DNA of 64,000 bases, from assembly GCA_041390145.1 (NCBI GenBank), contig JAWKQM010000003.1:62001-126000 (forward strand), in the 5' to 3' direction. A model generated the notes under the pieces. The model worked only from the letters and a program-made list of their open reading frames with translations, searched no databases and was not told the DNA's origin. Position numbers and translations under genes: made by a program. Below are positions 42,191-49,902 of the stretch, piece after piece. The number at the start of each line of letters is the position of its first letter. The stretch's first letter is position 1. The stretch is from Gemmatimonadales bacterium (lineage in GTDB: Bacteria > Gemmatimonadota > Gemmatimonadetes > Gemmatimonadales > GWC2-71-9).

Positions 42191-42235
42191 AGGAGGCCCC
42201 GTCGCCTTCGGAATCCGCCGGGGCCCGGGCCTCCT
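42191..42235. terminator. GC-rich hairpin between terminase and integrase genes
   Basis: AGGAGGCCCCG pairs with CGGGGCC plus CCTCCT with a short bulge. It lies in the 293-base gap 42048-42340, which has no convincing gene. It may separate the terminase operon from integrase transcription. Confidence 0.45.
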
Positions 42236-42340
42236 CGGGGCTGTTCTCCGGTGTGCCGGGCCGAGAGGGGCCCCGGAGGCAGGCCAGGAGGCTTCGAGCG
42301 CGCCGGCACAGTGCCCCGCGTGCGTCCCGCAGCCCCCGGA

Positions 42341-43783
42341 CTAGAGGGCCTTCCGGTGAACGACCCATCGGGCCGCGATCCGATCCGAGGCTCCGACGGC
42401 GAGGGCGAGGGCGTCGCCCCGGTCCGGGCTCCGACCGAGCCGGGAGCGAACGGCGTCCTTGGACTCCAACTGGATCTGCCCGGCGGCGGTGAACTCGTAT
42501 CGGAGCGCCGACAAGTCCGCGAGCAGTTCATCGTCGTCCGGGAGCGACACCCGTCCCGCTTCCATCGCCGCCCGCAAGCCCCAGAACAGTTCTGATCTGC
42601 GCTGCCGGAAGCGCTTCGGTTCGGCGGCCCCGGCCCCGAAGTTTACGCCTTCCACCGGCACCCCCATCTCGCGCAGTCGATCCACGACTCCCGCGCCGAC
42701 ACCCGCCTCGTCCACCCGCGTCCGGGACGGACCGTATTGGGCGACCAGGTGCGCGACCCGGGCCACCGTTTTCATCGCATCGGGCTCCCGCCAGAGATGG
42801 AGGCCGACCAGCTTCCCGCCGCGACACGCGGCCACGCAATTCGCATCGCCGTTCACGCTCCGGGCGACGTCCACCCCGAGCACCACCGACGCCTCCGCCG
42901 CGTCCGGGAGCTCACGGCCCACCGCCGCCTCCAACATCGACAACGGGAACAACACCCCATCGCCCGCGTCCGCGAACCGTCCGAGCACTCGGCTTTCGTA
43001 CAACGGACTCCCGACGCCCCATTCCCGGGCCCGCGCCTCGCACCACGCCTCCGACACCAGCGAGGAGTCAGTCGACGGAATCGCAAACACCGTCCACCCG
43101 AGCTCCGGCCCCCGCGTCACCACGCGCCAGAAGGGGCCTTGGACCCCGCCGGGCGTCGAGCACACGAGGAGACGCGTATCCCCGTGACCGGTCAGCGTTC
43201 CCTGCAGGGCATCAAACACGTCCTGCGGCACGCCTTTGGTCTCGTCGAGGATGAGCAGCACGTGGTCGCCGTGAACGCCCTCAATTCGTTCCGGCTCGGT
43301 GGCCGGGATGCCGCTCGCGCCCCACTCGGGGCCGTGGCCACTCACGACGACGCGCCCGGCCAACACCTCCAGCGGCATCGGCACGACCGACCGCCGGACC
43401 CAGCGCCGAATTTCCGCGAACACAACACCGCGAACCTGCCGCTCGAATTGCGGCGCACAAATCACCACGCGACTCATTGGGCGCGTCAGGAGCCACCAGA
43501 CGGTCGCTTGCGCGATGGTGGCCGTCTTTCCGACGCCATGTCCGGAGATCACGGCCGTCGCGGGGTTCGCAGCGACGGAGCCGAGAATCGCGGTTTGGTA
43601 GGCGGTGCCGTCGCTGCGCCGGGTGGCGGAGGGATGGCGCGGCCAACACCGCGCCGCCATCCCCGCCGGATCATCCCGATAGGTCGCAAATGGGGCGAAG
43701 TCATCCCCGCCGCGTCCGGCGAGGGCGGCCCGCGCGGAGCGGGTCCGGCGCTCTACGGCGTCGAGGCGCGCATCACGGCGCAT
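42341..43783 (-). CDS. Phage terminase large subunit (ATPase-nuclease)
   Basis: 480 residues from ATG 43783. Walker A SGHGVGKT (Lys86), Walker B LLILDE (Asp180, Glu181), coupling motif CSTPGG (about 208). A C-terminal RNase H-like nuclease domain has Asp305 in LGVDVARSVNGDAN and a further acidic cluster in RVDEAGVGAGVVDRL. It packages DNA into procapsids in phages. No portal or capsid gene accompanies it, so packaging would depend on a helper phage if the gene is active. Last gene of a six-gene overlapping minus-strand operon. Confidence 0.9.
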   Translation of the reverse strand: MRRDARLDAVERRTRSARAALAGRGGDDFAPFATYRDDPAGMAARCWPRHPSATRRSDGTAYQTAILGSVAANPATAVISGHGVGKTATIAQATVWWLLTRPMSRVVICAPQFERQVRGVVFAEIRRWVRRSVVPMPLEVLAGRVVVSGHGPEWGASGIPATEPERIEGVHGDHVLLILDETKGVPQDVFDALQGTLTGHGDTRLLVCSTPGGVQGPFWRVVTRGPELGWTVFAIPSTDSSLVSEAWCEARAREWGVGSPLYESRVLGRFADAGDGVLFPLSMLEAAVGRELPDAAEASVVLGVDVARSVNGDANCVAACRGGKLVGLHLWREPDAMKTVARVAHLVAQYGPSRTRVDEAGVGAGVVDRLREMGVPVEGVNFGAGAAEPKRFRQRRSELFWGLRAAMEAGRVSLPDDDELLADLSALRYEFTAAGQIQLESKDAVRSRLGRSPDRGDALALAVGASDRIAARWVVHRKAL

Positions 43784-43787
43784 CGCC

Positions 43788-44126
43788 CTAGGCCACCGCC
43801 CGCGCCGTGCGGGCCTGCTTGAGTTCCGCTTCGAGCTCCCCGATCCGGCGTTCCGCGACCTTGATGCGTTCCTGATCGAGGCGGAGGTTTTCGATCCTCG
43901 CCCACTCCGCGACCGTCTTCGCAATCGCCGAGGCGCGGGACGGGGTCATGTCGCCGCGCATGGTGAGGTCGGTCGCCCGCGCTAGCAGCCGTTGGGCATC
44001 CGCGGTGTCGTGCAACCTGAGGTCGCCAAGGTCCGCCGCCCGGAGGCGGGCGAGCTCCTGGGCGGCGACGGTCGTGGCCTTTGCGTGTCCGCCCGCGGAG
44101 GCGTGGTCCTTGATGTTGGGATTCAT
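43788..44126 (-). CDS. Small helical protein, candidate terminase small subunit
   Basis: 112 residues from ATG 44126, which overlaps the upstream stop. The N-terminal half contains DAQRLLARATDLTMRGDMTPSRASAIAK and the C-terminal half is a coiled coil (RLDQERIKVAERRIGELEAELKQ). Its place directly before the terminase large subunit, its size and the coiled coil fit a DNA-recognising small subunit. No sequence motif proves it. Confidence 0.5.
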   Translation of the reverse strand: MNPNIKDHASAGGHAKATTVAAQELARLRAADLGDLRLHDTADAQRLLARATDLTMRGDMTPSRASAIAKTVAEWARIENLRLDQERIKVAERRIGELEAELKQARTARAVA

Positions 44127-44881
44127 CGCAGCGCCTTGAACGCGGCGAGGCCGTGGGTATCGATGTAGTCGGCCTTCTCGGCATCGCTCATGTCGCGGCG
44201 GCGAAGGGTCGTCAAGCCCTTCTCCTTCAACATCCCCTGGTCGGCGGCGTCCTCGATGGCGGCGATGGTGCGCTCGACGGCCAGCGCACTCTCGGCGATC
44301 AGTTCGGCCCGGGCGGCGAGGCGCGCTTGGGCCGCGGTGTCGACCTGGACAGCGCGCAGAATCCGTTGAAGCCGGGCGTGCTGCTCGGGAGCGAGGCCGG
44401 TGATGGCCGGGTCCTCGTTGGCGAGGGCGGCGAGCTTGACCGGGCTCGTGCCGTTCATCGCCTCGCCGACCCATGCGGTCCGCTCCGCCGGACTGAGGGT
44501 GGCGAAGCGCTGAGCGACGGCGAGTTGGCGGGCGAGTTCGGGGTCGCTGAGCTTCGGGGCGCTGACGGTTGCTTCGAGGGCAGCCGCGTCGCGCTGGACG
44601 ACGGTGGCGGCGGCGTCGAGGGCCGCCCGGTGCCGATGAAGAACGGCGAGGTCCGGGAGACTGAGACGCGTGAACTCGGCGGCCTTGCCGGCTTCGGAAA
44701 GATGCTCGTTGGCGGCGACTTGTTCCGCGCTGATGGCGGCGCGCGTGGCGATCTCGCGTGCTTCAAAGCCCGGGAGGGCGGCGTCGTTGTTGGTCTGGCG
44801 AATGTCGGCCGCGACGCGGGCGGGCGGGGGCTCGGCGGGGGTGAACGCCCACGCAGCATCCTTCATCGTCGGCGCGCTCAC
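44123..44881 (-). CDS. Ala-rich helical protein of the satellite operon
   Basis: 252 residues from GTG 44881 (overlapping the previous stop; ATG 44866 is an alternative). Almost entirely helical and Ala/Glu-rich, with LSLPDLAVLHRHRAALDAAATVV and an internal similarity of AERTAWVGEAM-type helices. No signal, metal or nucleotide motif. Its position before the small gene and terminase suggests a phage structural or scaffolding-like role, but none is demonstrated. Confidence 0.55.
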   Translation of the reverse strand: MSAPTMKDAAWAFTPAEPPPARVAADIRQTNNDAALPGFEAREIATRAAISAEQVAANEHLSEAGKAAEFTRLSLPDLAVLHRHRAALDAAATVVQRDAAALEATVSAPKLSDPELARQLAVAQRFATLSPAERTAWVGEAMNGTSPVKLAALANEDPAITGLAPEQHARLQRILRAVQVDTAAQARLAARAELIAESALAVERTIAAIEDAADQGMLKEKGLTTLRRRDMSDAEKADYIDTHGLAAFKALR

Positions 44882-45051
44882 CGGATGGCTCCCGTCGGAT
44901 GCAGCGACGTGATGGGGGTCTCGGCGCGGGCCGTGCCGGTGCGGTCGAGCGGATTGTCGGTGGTGATCCGGTCGTTGGCCGCGCGGAGGGCGGCGGCCTG
45001 TTCGTCGTAGGACGCCGTGCCGGGCGTCATGGTCTTTGAGCCGTTCTTCAC
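44878..45051 (-). CDS. Small protein of the satellite operon
   Basis: 57 residues from GTG 45051 to the stop at 44878; it overlaps neighbours at both ends (GTGA). Sequence includes MTPGTASYDEQAAALRAAND and a Thr/Pro-rich end. Kept because of the regular coupled spacing; no family. Confidence 0.45.
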   Translation of the reverse strand: MKNGSKTMTPGTASYDEQAAALRAANDRITTDNPLDRTGTARAETPITSLHPTGAIR

Positions 45052-45275
45052 TGGGTACGCTCCTGGTGGTCGGTGGGATGGTGCGCGAGAAACCGGGCAA
45101 GCCACGGGCTCACCACGACACCGTCCCCCGCCACAGGCAGGGTCCGGTAATTGTGCGGAATGAGGTAGAGCACCTTGCCCCGGGCCCCGAGCGCCCGAGC
45201 CATCCGGCGAAACTCGCTCGGACGCCGCCGCTCTAGGGCCGGGTCGAAGATGTAGACAATCGCGTTGTTGTTCAC
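45048..45275 (-). CDS. Small protein, first gene of the terminase operon
   Basis: 75 residues from GTG 45275, with a strong GGAGGAAG ribosome-binding site 7-9 bases upstream. Alpha/beta appearance: IVYIFDPALERRRPSEF, GKVLYLIPHNYRTLP, VVSPWLARFLAHHP. Family unknown. It is the head of the minus-strand operon leading to the terminase, just downstream of the iteron region. Confidence 0.55.
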   Translation of the reverse strand: MNNNAIVYIFDPALERRRPSEFRRMARALGARGKVLYLIPHNYRTLPVAGDGVVVSPWLARFLAHHPTDHQERTQ

Positions 45276-45374
45276 TCGTTCTTCCTCCTCGTCGAATATC
45301 TTGAGCCCACTGAGGCGATGGCTCTAGGCAAAGTCGCGCGCGGCGTGCGTCGCGCAGGAGAGATCGAGAGAGCA

Positions 45375-45699
45375 GGGCTACGCATCGAAGGGGCTACTTC
45401 CATCACCCAACGGGCTACCGCTTTTCATACAGTAGCCCCTGCCGATCCGAGGCCGCCGCACCACCTTACCACCCCAAGGGGCTACTGGGGCTACCGTTCT
45501 TGACTGAAGACTCGCGCGTAAGGCCGCTGTCATGTTTGCACCTCGAAGTACTGTGCACACTGCATCCGTATAGGTCTCTCTCCAGGTCGGGAGAAGTAGC
45601 CCCAGTCGCCCGTTGGGGGCCTAACCCTCGCCCGCTCCTGAGGATTGCTTGGGGCTACGCCGTCGAATCGGTAGCCCCTTCGCCCTCGGAAGTAGCCCC
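45375..45699. repeat. Iteron-like array of GGGGCTAC / GTAGCCCC (candidate replication origin)
   Basis: Direct octamers at 45390, 45478, 45487 and 45651; inverted copies at 45432, 45596, 45671 and 45692; 7/8 copies at 45374 and 45411. Flanks are also shared (CGAA before and TTCC or CCG after in several). The array covers the 379-base gap 45276-45654, in which no gene is seen, and enters the last codons of the replicase gene. Between copies, 45495-45580 is comparatively AT-rich. This layout resembles iteron origins of plasmids and phage satellites. Confidence 0.75.
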
Positions 45700-48354
45700 T
45701 TCACCCGCGAAGACGTCCGCCCGCATCACCAGCACGGCCACCCGAGCGCCCGCGATCCCCCGTCGGACTTCGAGGTAGGTCTTCCCACCCCGGGTCTCGG
45801 TGGCTTCGAGATACCCGGCCTCGTGGAGCCGTTTCTTGAGCGCCGTCAGCCCCACCGTCAATCCTTCTGGTCCCTCGCGCGCGAGACGCTGGGCGGCGGC
45901 ATAACACGCCTCCGCGACCAGGAGCAGGTGCCCGCGGGCGGGATCGAGCCAGCCGAGGCGCGGGCCTTGCGGCACATAGACCGGAGCGACCGGGCTACCG
46001 AGCGCGTCGAGATACTGCCCATCCTCCCATCGCGTCCCGGCCTCGGTCGTCCGCAGACGCCATCCCCACCGCTCCGGATCGTCCGCCGGGGCCTCGCCGG
46101 TGAAGGTGGCGAAGTGTCCGGCACCGCTGGCCACTACCACGCCCACAAGCTCCACGAAGCGCCGGGCCGGATCAGCGCCCGATTGGTAGATGACTTGCCG
46201 CTCCCCGACGTCCTGAAGGACGGTCCACCACGCCTCCCAACTCGCATCAGCTTCCGCCGCGGTCCAGAGGCCCGCGCTCACCGCGTAGTCCGCGAAGGAG
46301 CGCAGGCCCATGGCAAGCTGGGCGACGAGGTCTGGCGTCCGGCGGTGTTGCCCGGCCGCCCGGGCCCGCAGAGCCGCCACTTGGGCGGGGAGGGCAGCCC
46401 GCATCGCGTCATAGCGCCCGGCGAGCCAACAGATGTAGCCAGCCATCGCCTCGGCATATCGACCGGCGGCGGCATCGGCTTGGGCGCTGGAGAGCACCCT
46501 CCAGTCCATCGCCTCGGGCCCGAGTTCAACAATCGCGATTCGCGCCCGCACACTCTGGCCGGCCGGGAGGTCCTCGCCGGTCATGAGGAACATGCCGCGG
46601 GGTGCCTTCTCCGGGCGCAGCGTCCCATCCGCCCGCATGCGGCCTCGTCCGGCCCGGTTGCCTTGATTGCGGAACAGCCGATCCGCAGCGGCCTCCAGCT
46701 TGTCGCGATTCTGGCGACCCGCGCCGGGGGCCCAATCGTCCACCACACACAGCGCATCCTTCGCGGCAAAGCCGAGCCCTTCGGTGAAGTTGGCCGTACC
46801 GGACCAGTTGCCCGGGAGGTGACGCGCGGCGAATCCGGGGCCGAAGTGTTGCTGCGCGAGGGCCGCCAATTCGGACTTCCCCGCGCCCGTCGGTCCGACG
46901 ATGGCCGCCGAGGCATCCATCCCGCCGAGCACAACCCGGTAGATCGTGGCGAAGACCGGCAGCGTAACCCCCAGCGGCGCAACCCCGAGCATCCCGAGGC
47001 TGGCGCGGAGCGCGGGGCGCGGATCGGCGGGCGGCTCGGGCAACTCCAGCGGAGCGAGGGGCGCCGGGAGCCGTACCTCCACCCCCGGCACCGAGCCCTT
47101 CGCGCCAAGCGCACCCGCGGCGTGGAGATAGACAGGGCCGATGTCGGCGCCAAGGTCGTCCCGCCAGCCCGTGTGCGTGTAGCGGCGTTCTTCCGGCACC
47201 GGGAGGGAGACGGTCTGGATCGCGGCGCGAAGGTGGTCCCGGGCATAGGGGGCCGGATGTTGGATGCACTCAGCCCCACCGATCCGCGCCACCCATGCCA
47301 TGCTCGCGAAGTCTCCGGCCGCCACTTCCCCCGTCCGGACCCGCCCACGCCGCTGGACTTCGAGGGCGAAGAGGACTTGGGCTTCGGTGCCGTCGTCGTC
47401 GATGCGCTCGGCCGTGATGCGAGCGGCAAAGTTGCTGAGCGGAATCTCTTGGACCGCGCCATGCTCCGTCGTCCGGCGCAGGACCATCCCGCCGTCGGTG
47501 GCGGCGTAGGTGCCCTGGGCGGCGGGCGCGGCCCGATTCCGCATGCTGCCGCCGAGCCACTGCACTATTCGGCGCACGACACGTTTGTCGAGCAACTCGC
47601 CAAGGTGCGCGAGGCCGGTGTATGCCTTGCCCTCCGCGAGACACGCGCGGGTCGTGGCCACTGCCGCCACCCGATCTTCCACCTCCTCATCCCCCGCAAC
47701 CTCGGCCACCGCGCGGATGAACTCCGATGCTGGCTCATCATCCCAGTCGAGCCACCCGAGCAGCACGCCCGCGAGCGCGAGCGCGAGGTCGTGGCGCGCG
47801 CCGGATTGCGGCCATGCCTGCGCCACAAGGGCGGCGGCGGCCAGCTGGCCCACATCACGGAGGAGCTCCGAGGCCTCCACCGCGGCGGGCTCGCCGCTTT
47901 CATCCCACCGGACTACTTCCCCAGACGGATGGACGCTTGGGGGCACCATCGTTTGGCCACCGGTGCTGCGAAGTTCGAGCAACGTCACGCGCTTGCCGTC
48001 CGCCGTGCGTGCGGTGGGGTGCTGGTAACGGATGGTCTTCGGAATGGAGGCCAGATAGAAGCAGTGAGAGCGCGGCTTGCCGTCGCGCCCGAACACCGCC
48101 GCGGTGTCTGGAAGAAAGGTGGGGGCGAGCGCCGCGGCTTCCGGCGTGTCGAGGTCGACGTCCACCAGTCCGCCGCTCGGCGCACCGGTCAGCACCCCGA
48201 TGTTGGCGCCATTCGAAAACTGTTTCGGCAGTTCCTCGACGGTATGACGGGCGTTCTGCCACGCCCGGGCGCGTGGCTTCTTGCCTCCTAGCTCCAACGG
48301 AATCGGCGCCCAGCCTCGTGATGCGTAGTCGAGTGCGGCATCGAGGCTAGTCAT
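45655..48354 (-). CDS. Prim-pol / helicase-like replicase
   Basis: 899 residues. N-terminal archaeo-eukaryotic primase-polymerase domain: LDYASRGWAPIPLELGGKKP, acidic VDVDLD (Asp65, Asp67) and SHCFYL with His97. A central helicase/ATPase domain (DUF927/DUF3987-like) has Walker A IVGPTGAGKSEL (Lys493) and Walker B CVVDDW near 536. The C-terminal part (about 700-880) contains a winged-helix-like LTALKKRLHEAGYLEA. It should prime and unwind island DNA. Its final codons contain two of the octamer repeats, giving the EGAT repeats in the protein end. Start overlaps the small upstream gene. Confidence 0.82.
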   Translation of the reverse strand: MTSLDAALDYASRGWAPIPLELGGKKPRARAWQNARHTVEELPKQFSNGANIGVLTGAPSGGLVDVDLDTPEAAALAPTFLPDTAAVFGRDGKPRSHCFYLASIPKTIRYQHPTARTADGKRVTLLELRSTGGQTMVPPSVHPSGEVVRWDESGEPAAVEASELLRDVGQLAAAALVAQAWPQSGARHDLALALAGVLLGWLDWDDEPASEFIRAVAEVAGDEEVEDRVAAVATTRACLAEGKAYTGLAHLGELLDKRVVRRIVQWLGGSMRNRAAPAAQGTYAATDGGMVLRRTTEHGAVQEIPLSNFAARITAERIDDDGTEAQVLFALEVQRRGRVRTGEVAAGDFASMAWVARIGGAECIQHPAPYARDHLRAAIQTVSLPVPEERRYTHTGWRDDLGADIGPVYLHAAGALGAKGSVPGVEVRLPAPLAPLELPEPPADPRPALRASLGMLGVAPLGVTLPVFATIYRVVLGGMDASAAIVGPTGAGKSELAALAQQHFGPGFAARHLPGNWSGTANFTEGLGFAAKDALCVVDDWAPGAGRQNRDKLEAAADRLFRNQGNRAGRGRMRADGTLRPEKAPRGMFLMTGEDLPAGQSVRARIAIVELGPEAMDWRVLSSAQADAAAGRYAEAMAGYICWLAGRYDAMRAALPAQVAALRARAAGQHRRTPDLVAQLAMGLRSFADYAVSAGLWTAAEADASWEAWWTVLQDVGERQVIYQSGADPARRFVELVGVVVASGAGHFATFTGEAPADDPERWGWRLRTTEAGTRWEDGQYLDALGSPVAPVYVPQGPRLGWLDPARGHLLLVAEACYAAAQRLAREGPEGLTVGLTALKKRLHEAGYLEATETRGGKTYLEVRRGIAGARVAVLVMRADVFAGEGATSEGEGATDSTA

Positions 48355-48545
48355 CGCGCCGCCCTTTGCCTAGCGCAAGCACTGAGGTCAAACGTATTTT
48401 CCGGACGCCTGCCGATTGCCGCTTCTTGAGTCGCCCGCCGTTCGCACCGGCGGGCGATTCCTTTGGTTGCCTGTCGCATTGCCGTCCGCTCCGTGAGAGC
48501 CTTCTCGATCAGTTCAGGCGGGGACACCCCGGCCACGATGGTCAC
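48351..48545 (-). CDS. Small protein preceding the replicase
   Basis: 64 residues, basic, opening MTIVAGVSPPELIEKALTER. Its stop overlaps the replicase ATG (ATGA), and it starts 9 bases after the HTH gene ends, so it fits the operon. No recognised family; Cys/Arg-rich middle (ARRCERRATQ). Confidence 0.45.
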   Translation of the reverse strand: MTIVAGVSPPELIEKALTERTAMRQATKGIARRCERRATQEAAIGRRPENTFDLSACARQRAAR

Positions 48546-48554
48546 CGGGGTGCG

Positions 48555-48851
48555 CTACGAGGAGCGTCGGGGGCTCCTCCGGGGGCCCTTCCGTCCCGGT
48601 GTGGGGCCAGGTTTTCGGCGCCAACCACCACCTGGGTAGCGAGAGCCACCGGCGGCGACCCAGGCGCTAAGTTGTTCGCGGGTGAGAAAGAAGGATTGGC
48701 CCACCCGGACATGGGGGAGGACGTTTGCGCGGCAGTATTTCCAGATTTTCGCGGCTGACCACGGCGGACTGGTCGGGAAGATGTCTTGCAGGTAGGCGGC
48801 GGCCTCGGCTCCGCGCATTGCGGGGCTCCGGCCATCGGGCGGTGTCGGCAT
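48555..48851 (-). CDS. Excisionase/AlpA-like helix-turn-helix protein
   Basis: 98 residues from ATG 48851, chosen for the GGAGGA site 7-8 bases upstream. The sequence AEAAAYLQDIFPTSPP, SAAKIWKYCRANVLPHVRVG and FFLTREQLSAWV matches the winged HTH of excisionase and AlpA-type proteins (binding helix, then a wing with PHVRVG). The tail is basic (RRKPGPTPGRKGPRRS). Likely a recombination directionality factor or an activator of island genes. First gene of the replication operon; a promoter is expected in 48852-49093, where no gene is seen. Confidence 0.7.
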   Translation of the reverse strand: MPTPPDGRSPAMRGAEAAAYLQDIFPTSPPWSAAKIWKYCRANVLPHVRVGQSFFLTREQLSAWVAAGGSRYPGGGWRRKPGPTPGRKGPRRSPRRSS

Positions 48852-49093
48852 TACGCCATCCTCCGGAAAAAAGCGCGGGCCCCGGAGCCATGAGTCGCTG
48901 CAGCCTCTCACTGAGGCGGCGGGATTCATTAGCGCCGGGGCCACGGGCACCGACTGGAGGATCGTCCCGGACTCGGGGGCTGCGCGGGCAGCGAGTCAGG
49001 GGGACCTCCGCGCCTTCGCTCTTCACTAGCGGAGAAAAGGCGGGCCGCTTCAGCTAATCGCCGAGCGACATCTCGATAGTAATGAAGACTTCG

Positions 49094-49120
49094 AAAAAGA
49101 AAAGGCCGGAGTTTCTTCGG
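49094..49120 (-). terminator. Rho-independent terminator after the nuclease-like gene
   Basis: Read on the minus strand: CCGAAG, loop AAA, CTCCGG (one mismatch), then CCTTTTCTTTTT. It separates the PD-(D/E)xK gene from the HTH-led operon. Confidence 0.6.
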
Positions 49121-49137
49121 ACGTTACTTTGGTACAC

Positions 49138-49557
49138 CTACGCAGTCAGTTGATCCCATGCGCCCTCACAATCGCTCAACTCCGACAGCACTCGGCGACG
49201 GCGCACGTAGTGCATCCGGCTCGTGCCCGCCCGCTCGACCAGCGGTTCGAGGCGCTCCGACGGCACGATCCACGCCCGCGGCATCGTGGTGACCTCCTCA
49301 AAGCGACCCTCGTAGCCGAGGAACACGAAGAAGTGGGTCGGCGCGACGAGCGGGCGGCTGCCCAGGATCCAGTCCAGCTTCTTGGCGTTGGCCTTCACCT
49401 CCACCGTGAGCCCCGGAGCGCCGTGGCGGTGGAGGACGATGTCGACCGACTTCTTGTTGCCCAACGTCAGGAGCGGATCGAGCCCGAGCCGGGCCAGCGT
49501 GGCCATGACGTGGAATTCGCTCGCGAGGTTCGTGTTGTAGCCGCGTTGCTCAGCCAT
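49138..49557 (-). CDS. PD-(D/E)xK nuclease-like protein at the island edge
   Basis: 139 residues from ATG 49557. The catalytic pattern Asp39 (KKSVDIVLHR), Glu53 and Lys55 (TVEVKANAKK) is the D-x13-ExK core of this nuclease fold. EFHVMATLARLGLDP precedes it, and a helical end with REDY-free basic MHYVRRRRVLSEL follows. Resembles the small restriction-like or Holliday-junction-like nucleases of islands; no methyltransferase is adjacent. It may serve host defence or element replication. Its own terminator follows. Confidence 0.65.
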   Translation of the reverse strand: MAEQRGYNTNLASEFHVMATLARLGLDPLLTLGNKKSVDIVLHRHGAPGLTVEVKANAKKLDWILGSRPLVAPTHFFVFLGYEGRFEEVTTMPRAWIVPSERLEPLVERAGTSRMHYVRRRRVLSELSDCEGAWDQLTA

Positions 49558-49672
49558 CGAGGAGGCCCCGGTCGGTGGAGATCGGTAGTGTCGCCCGGCG
49601 AAGGAGCGGCGGCAAGGGTCGGTGGGCCCGGCGGTGGGCCCGGGATTCGGAAAACGGGTGGCGAGAACACTT

Positions 49673-49752
49673 GCGAACGGCCGTAAACCGAGATCAATTG
49701 GGAGAGCCGTAAGCTCGTGCCGGGGCACCGAGTTACGCGAACGGTCGCAAAC
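49673..49752. repeat. Pair of 16-bp direct repeats next to attR
   Basis: GCGAACGGCCGTAAAC (49673-49688) and GCGAACGGTCGCAAAC (49737-49752) differ at two bases and are 64 bases apart, just inside the right island end. They are placed where integrase arm-type or excisionase sites are expected; no copy was noticed at the left end. Confidence 0.5.
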
Positions 49753-49775
49753 TCAAGCGAACAAATCACTTCGCT

Positions 49776-49827
49776 CTCAAAATCCGCCGGGGGCGACCCC
49801 GTGCGAGTTCGACTCTCGCCTCGGGCA
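49776..49827. other. Right attachment site (attR), tRNA-Leu 3' remnant
   Basis: 52 bases copying the tRNA-Leu from the anticodon loop (CTCAAAATCCG) to the final GGGCA, with two mismatches to 36943-36994. There is no 5' half, so it is not a functional tRNA; it marks the right end of the island. Confidence 0.85.
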
Positions 49828-49856
49828 TGACAGGACGACGATGGACAGAAACGACG

Positions 49857-49882
49857 AAGGGCCGCCCAGGAGGGCGGCCCTT
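49857..49882. terminator. Strong hairpin at the original tRNA-Leu downstream flank
   Basis: AAGGGCCGCCC, loop AGGA, GGGCGGCCCTT, then CGTC. It lies between attR and the convergent HAD gene, so it probably ended the tRNA-Leu transcript before the island inserted and also ends the HAD gene. Confidence 0.75.
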
Positions 49883-49902
49883 CGTCATGCCGTCGCCTCA
49901 GG

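Larger units (their letters stand above)
36943..49827. mobile_element. tRNA-Leu-integrated island: cassette array plus capsid-less phage-like module
   Basis: About 12.8 kb bounded by the tRNA-Leu 3' repeat. Left part (37.0-40.6 kb, plus-strand genes, visibly lower GC) contains integron-type cassettes. Right part (40.6-49.6 kb, minus-strand genes) carries a tyrosine integrase, terminase large subunit, a prim-pol replicase with iteron-like repeats, an excisionase-like HTH protein and small unknown genes. Portal, capsid, tail and lysis genes are absent, so it is either a phage satellite-like element or a decayed prophage. The integrase is 3.7 kb from attL with the cassettes between, so the island may be composite. 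Confidence 0.8.

Noticed and set aside
42130..42531. 133-residue minus-strand frame after the terminase
   Set aside because: Largely overlaps the terminase in another frame; Pro/Ser/Arg-rich without codon-position pattern.
45649..48291. 880-residue plus-strand open frame opposite the replicase
   Set aside because: Antisense shadow of a gene with clear prim-pol and Walker motifs; no domain of its own.
36943..49827. Complete prophage
   Set aside because: No portal, capsid, protease, tail or lysis gene can be found between the attachment sites.
49776..49827. Second tRNA-Leu gene
   Set aside because: Only the 3' part from the anticodon loop exists; it is an attachment-site copy.
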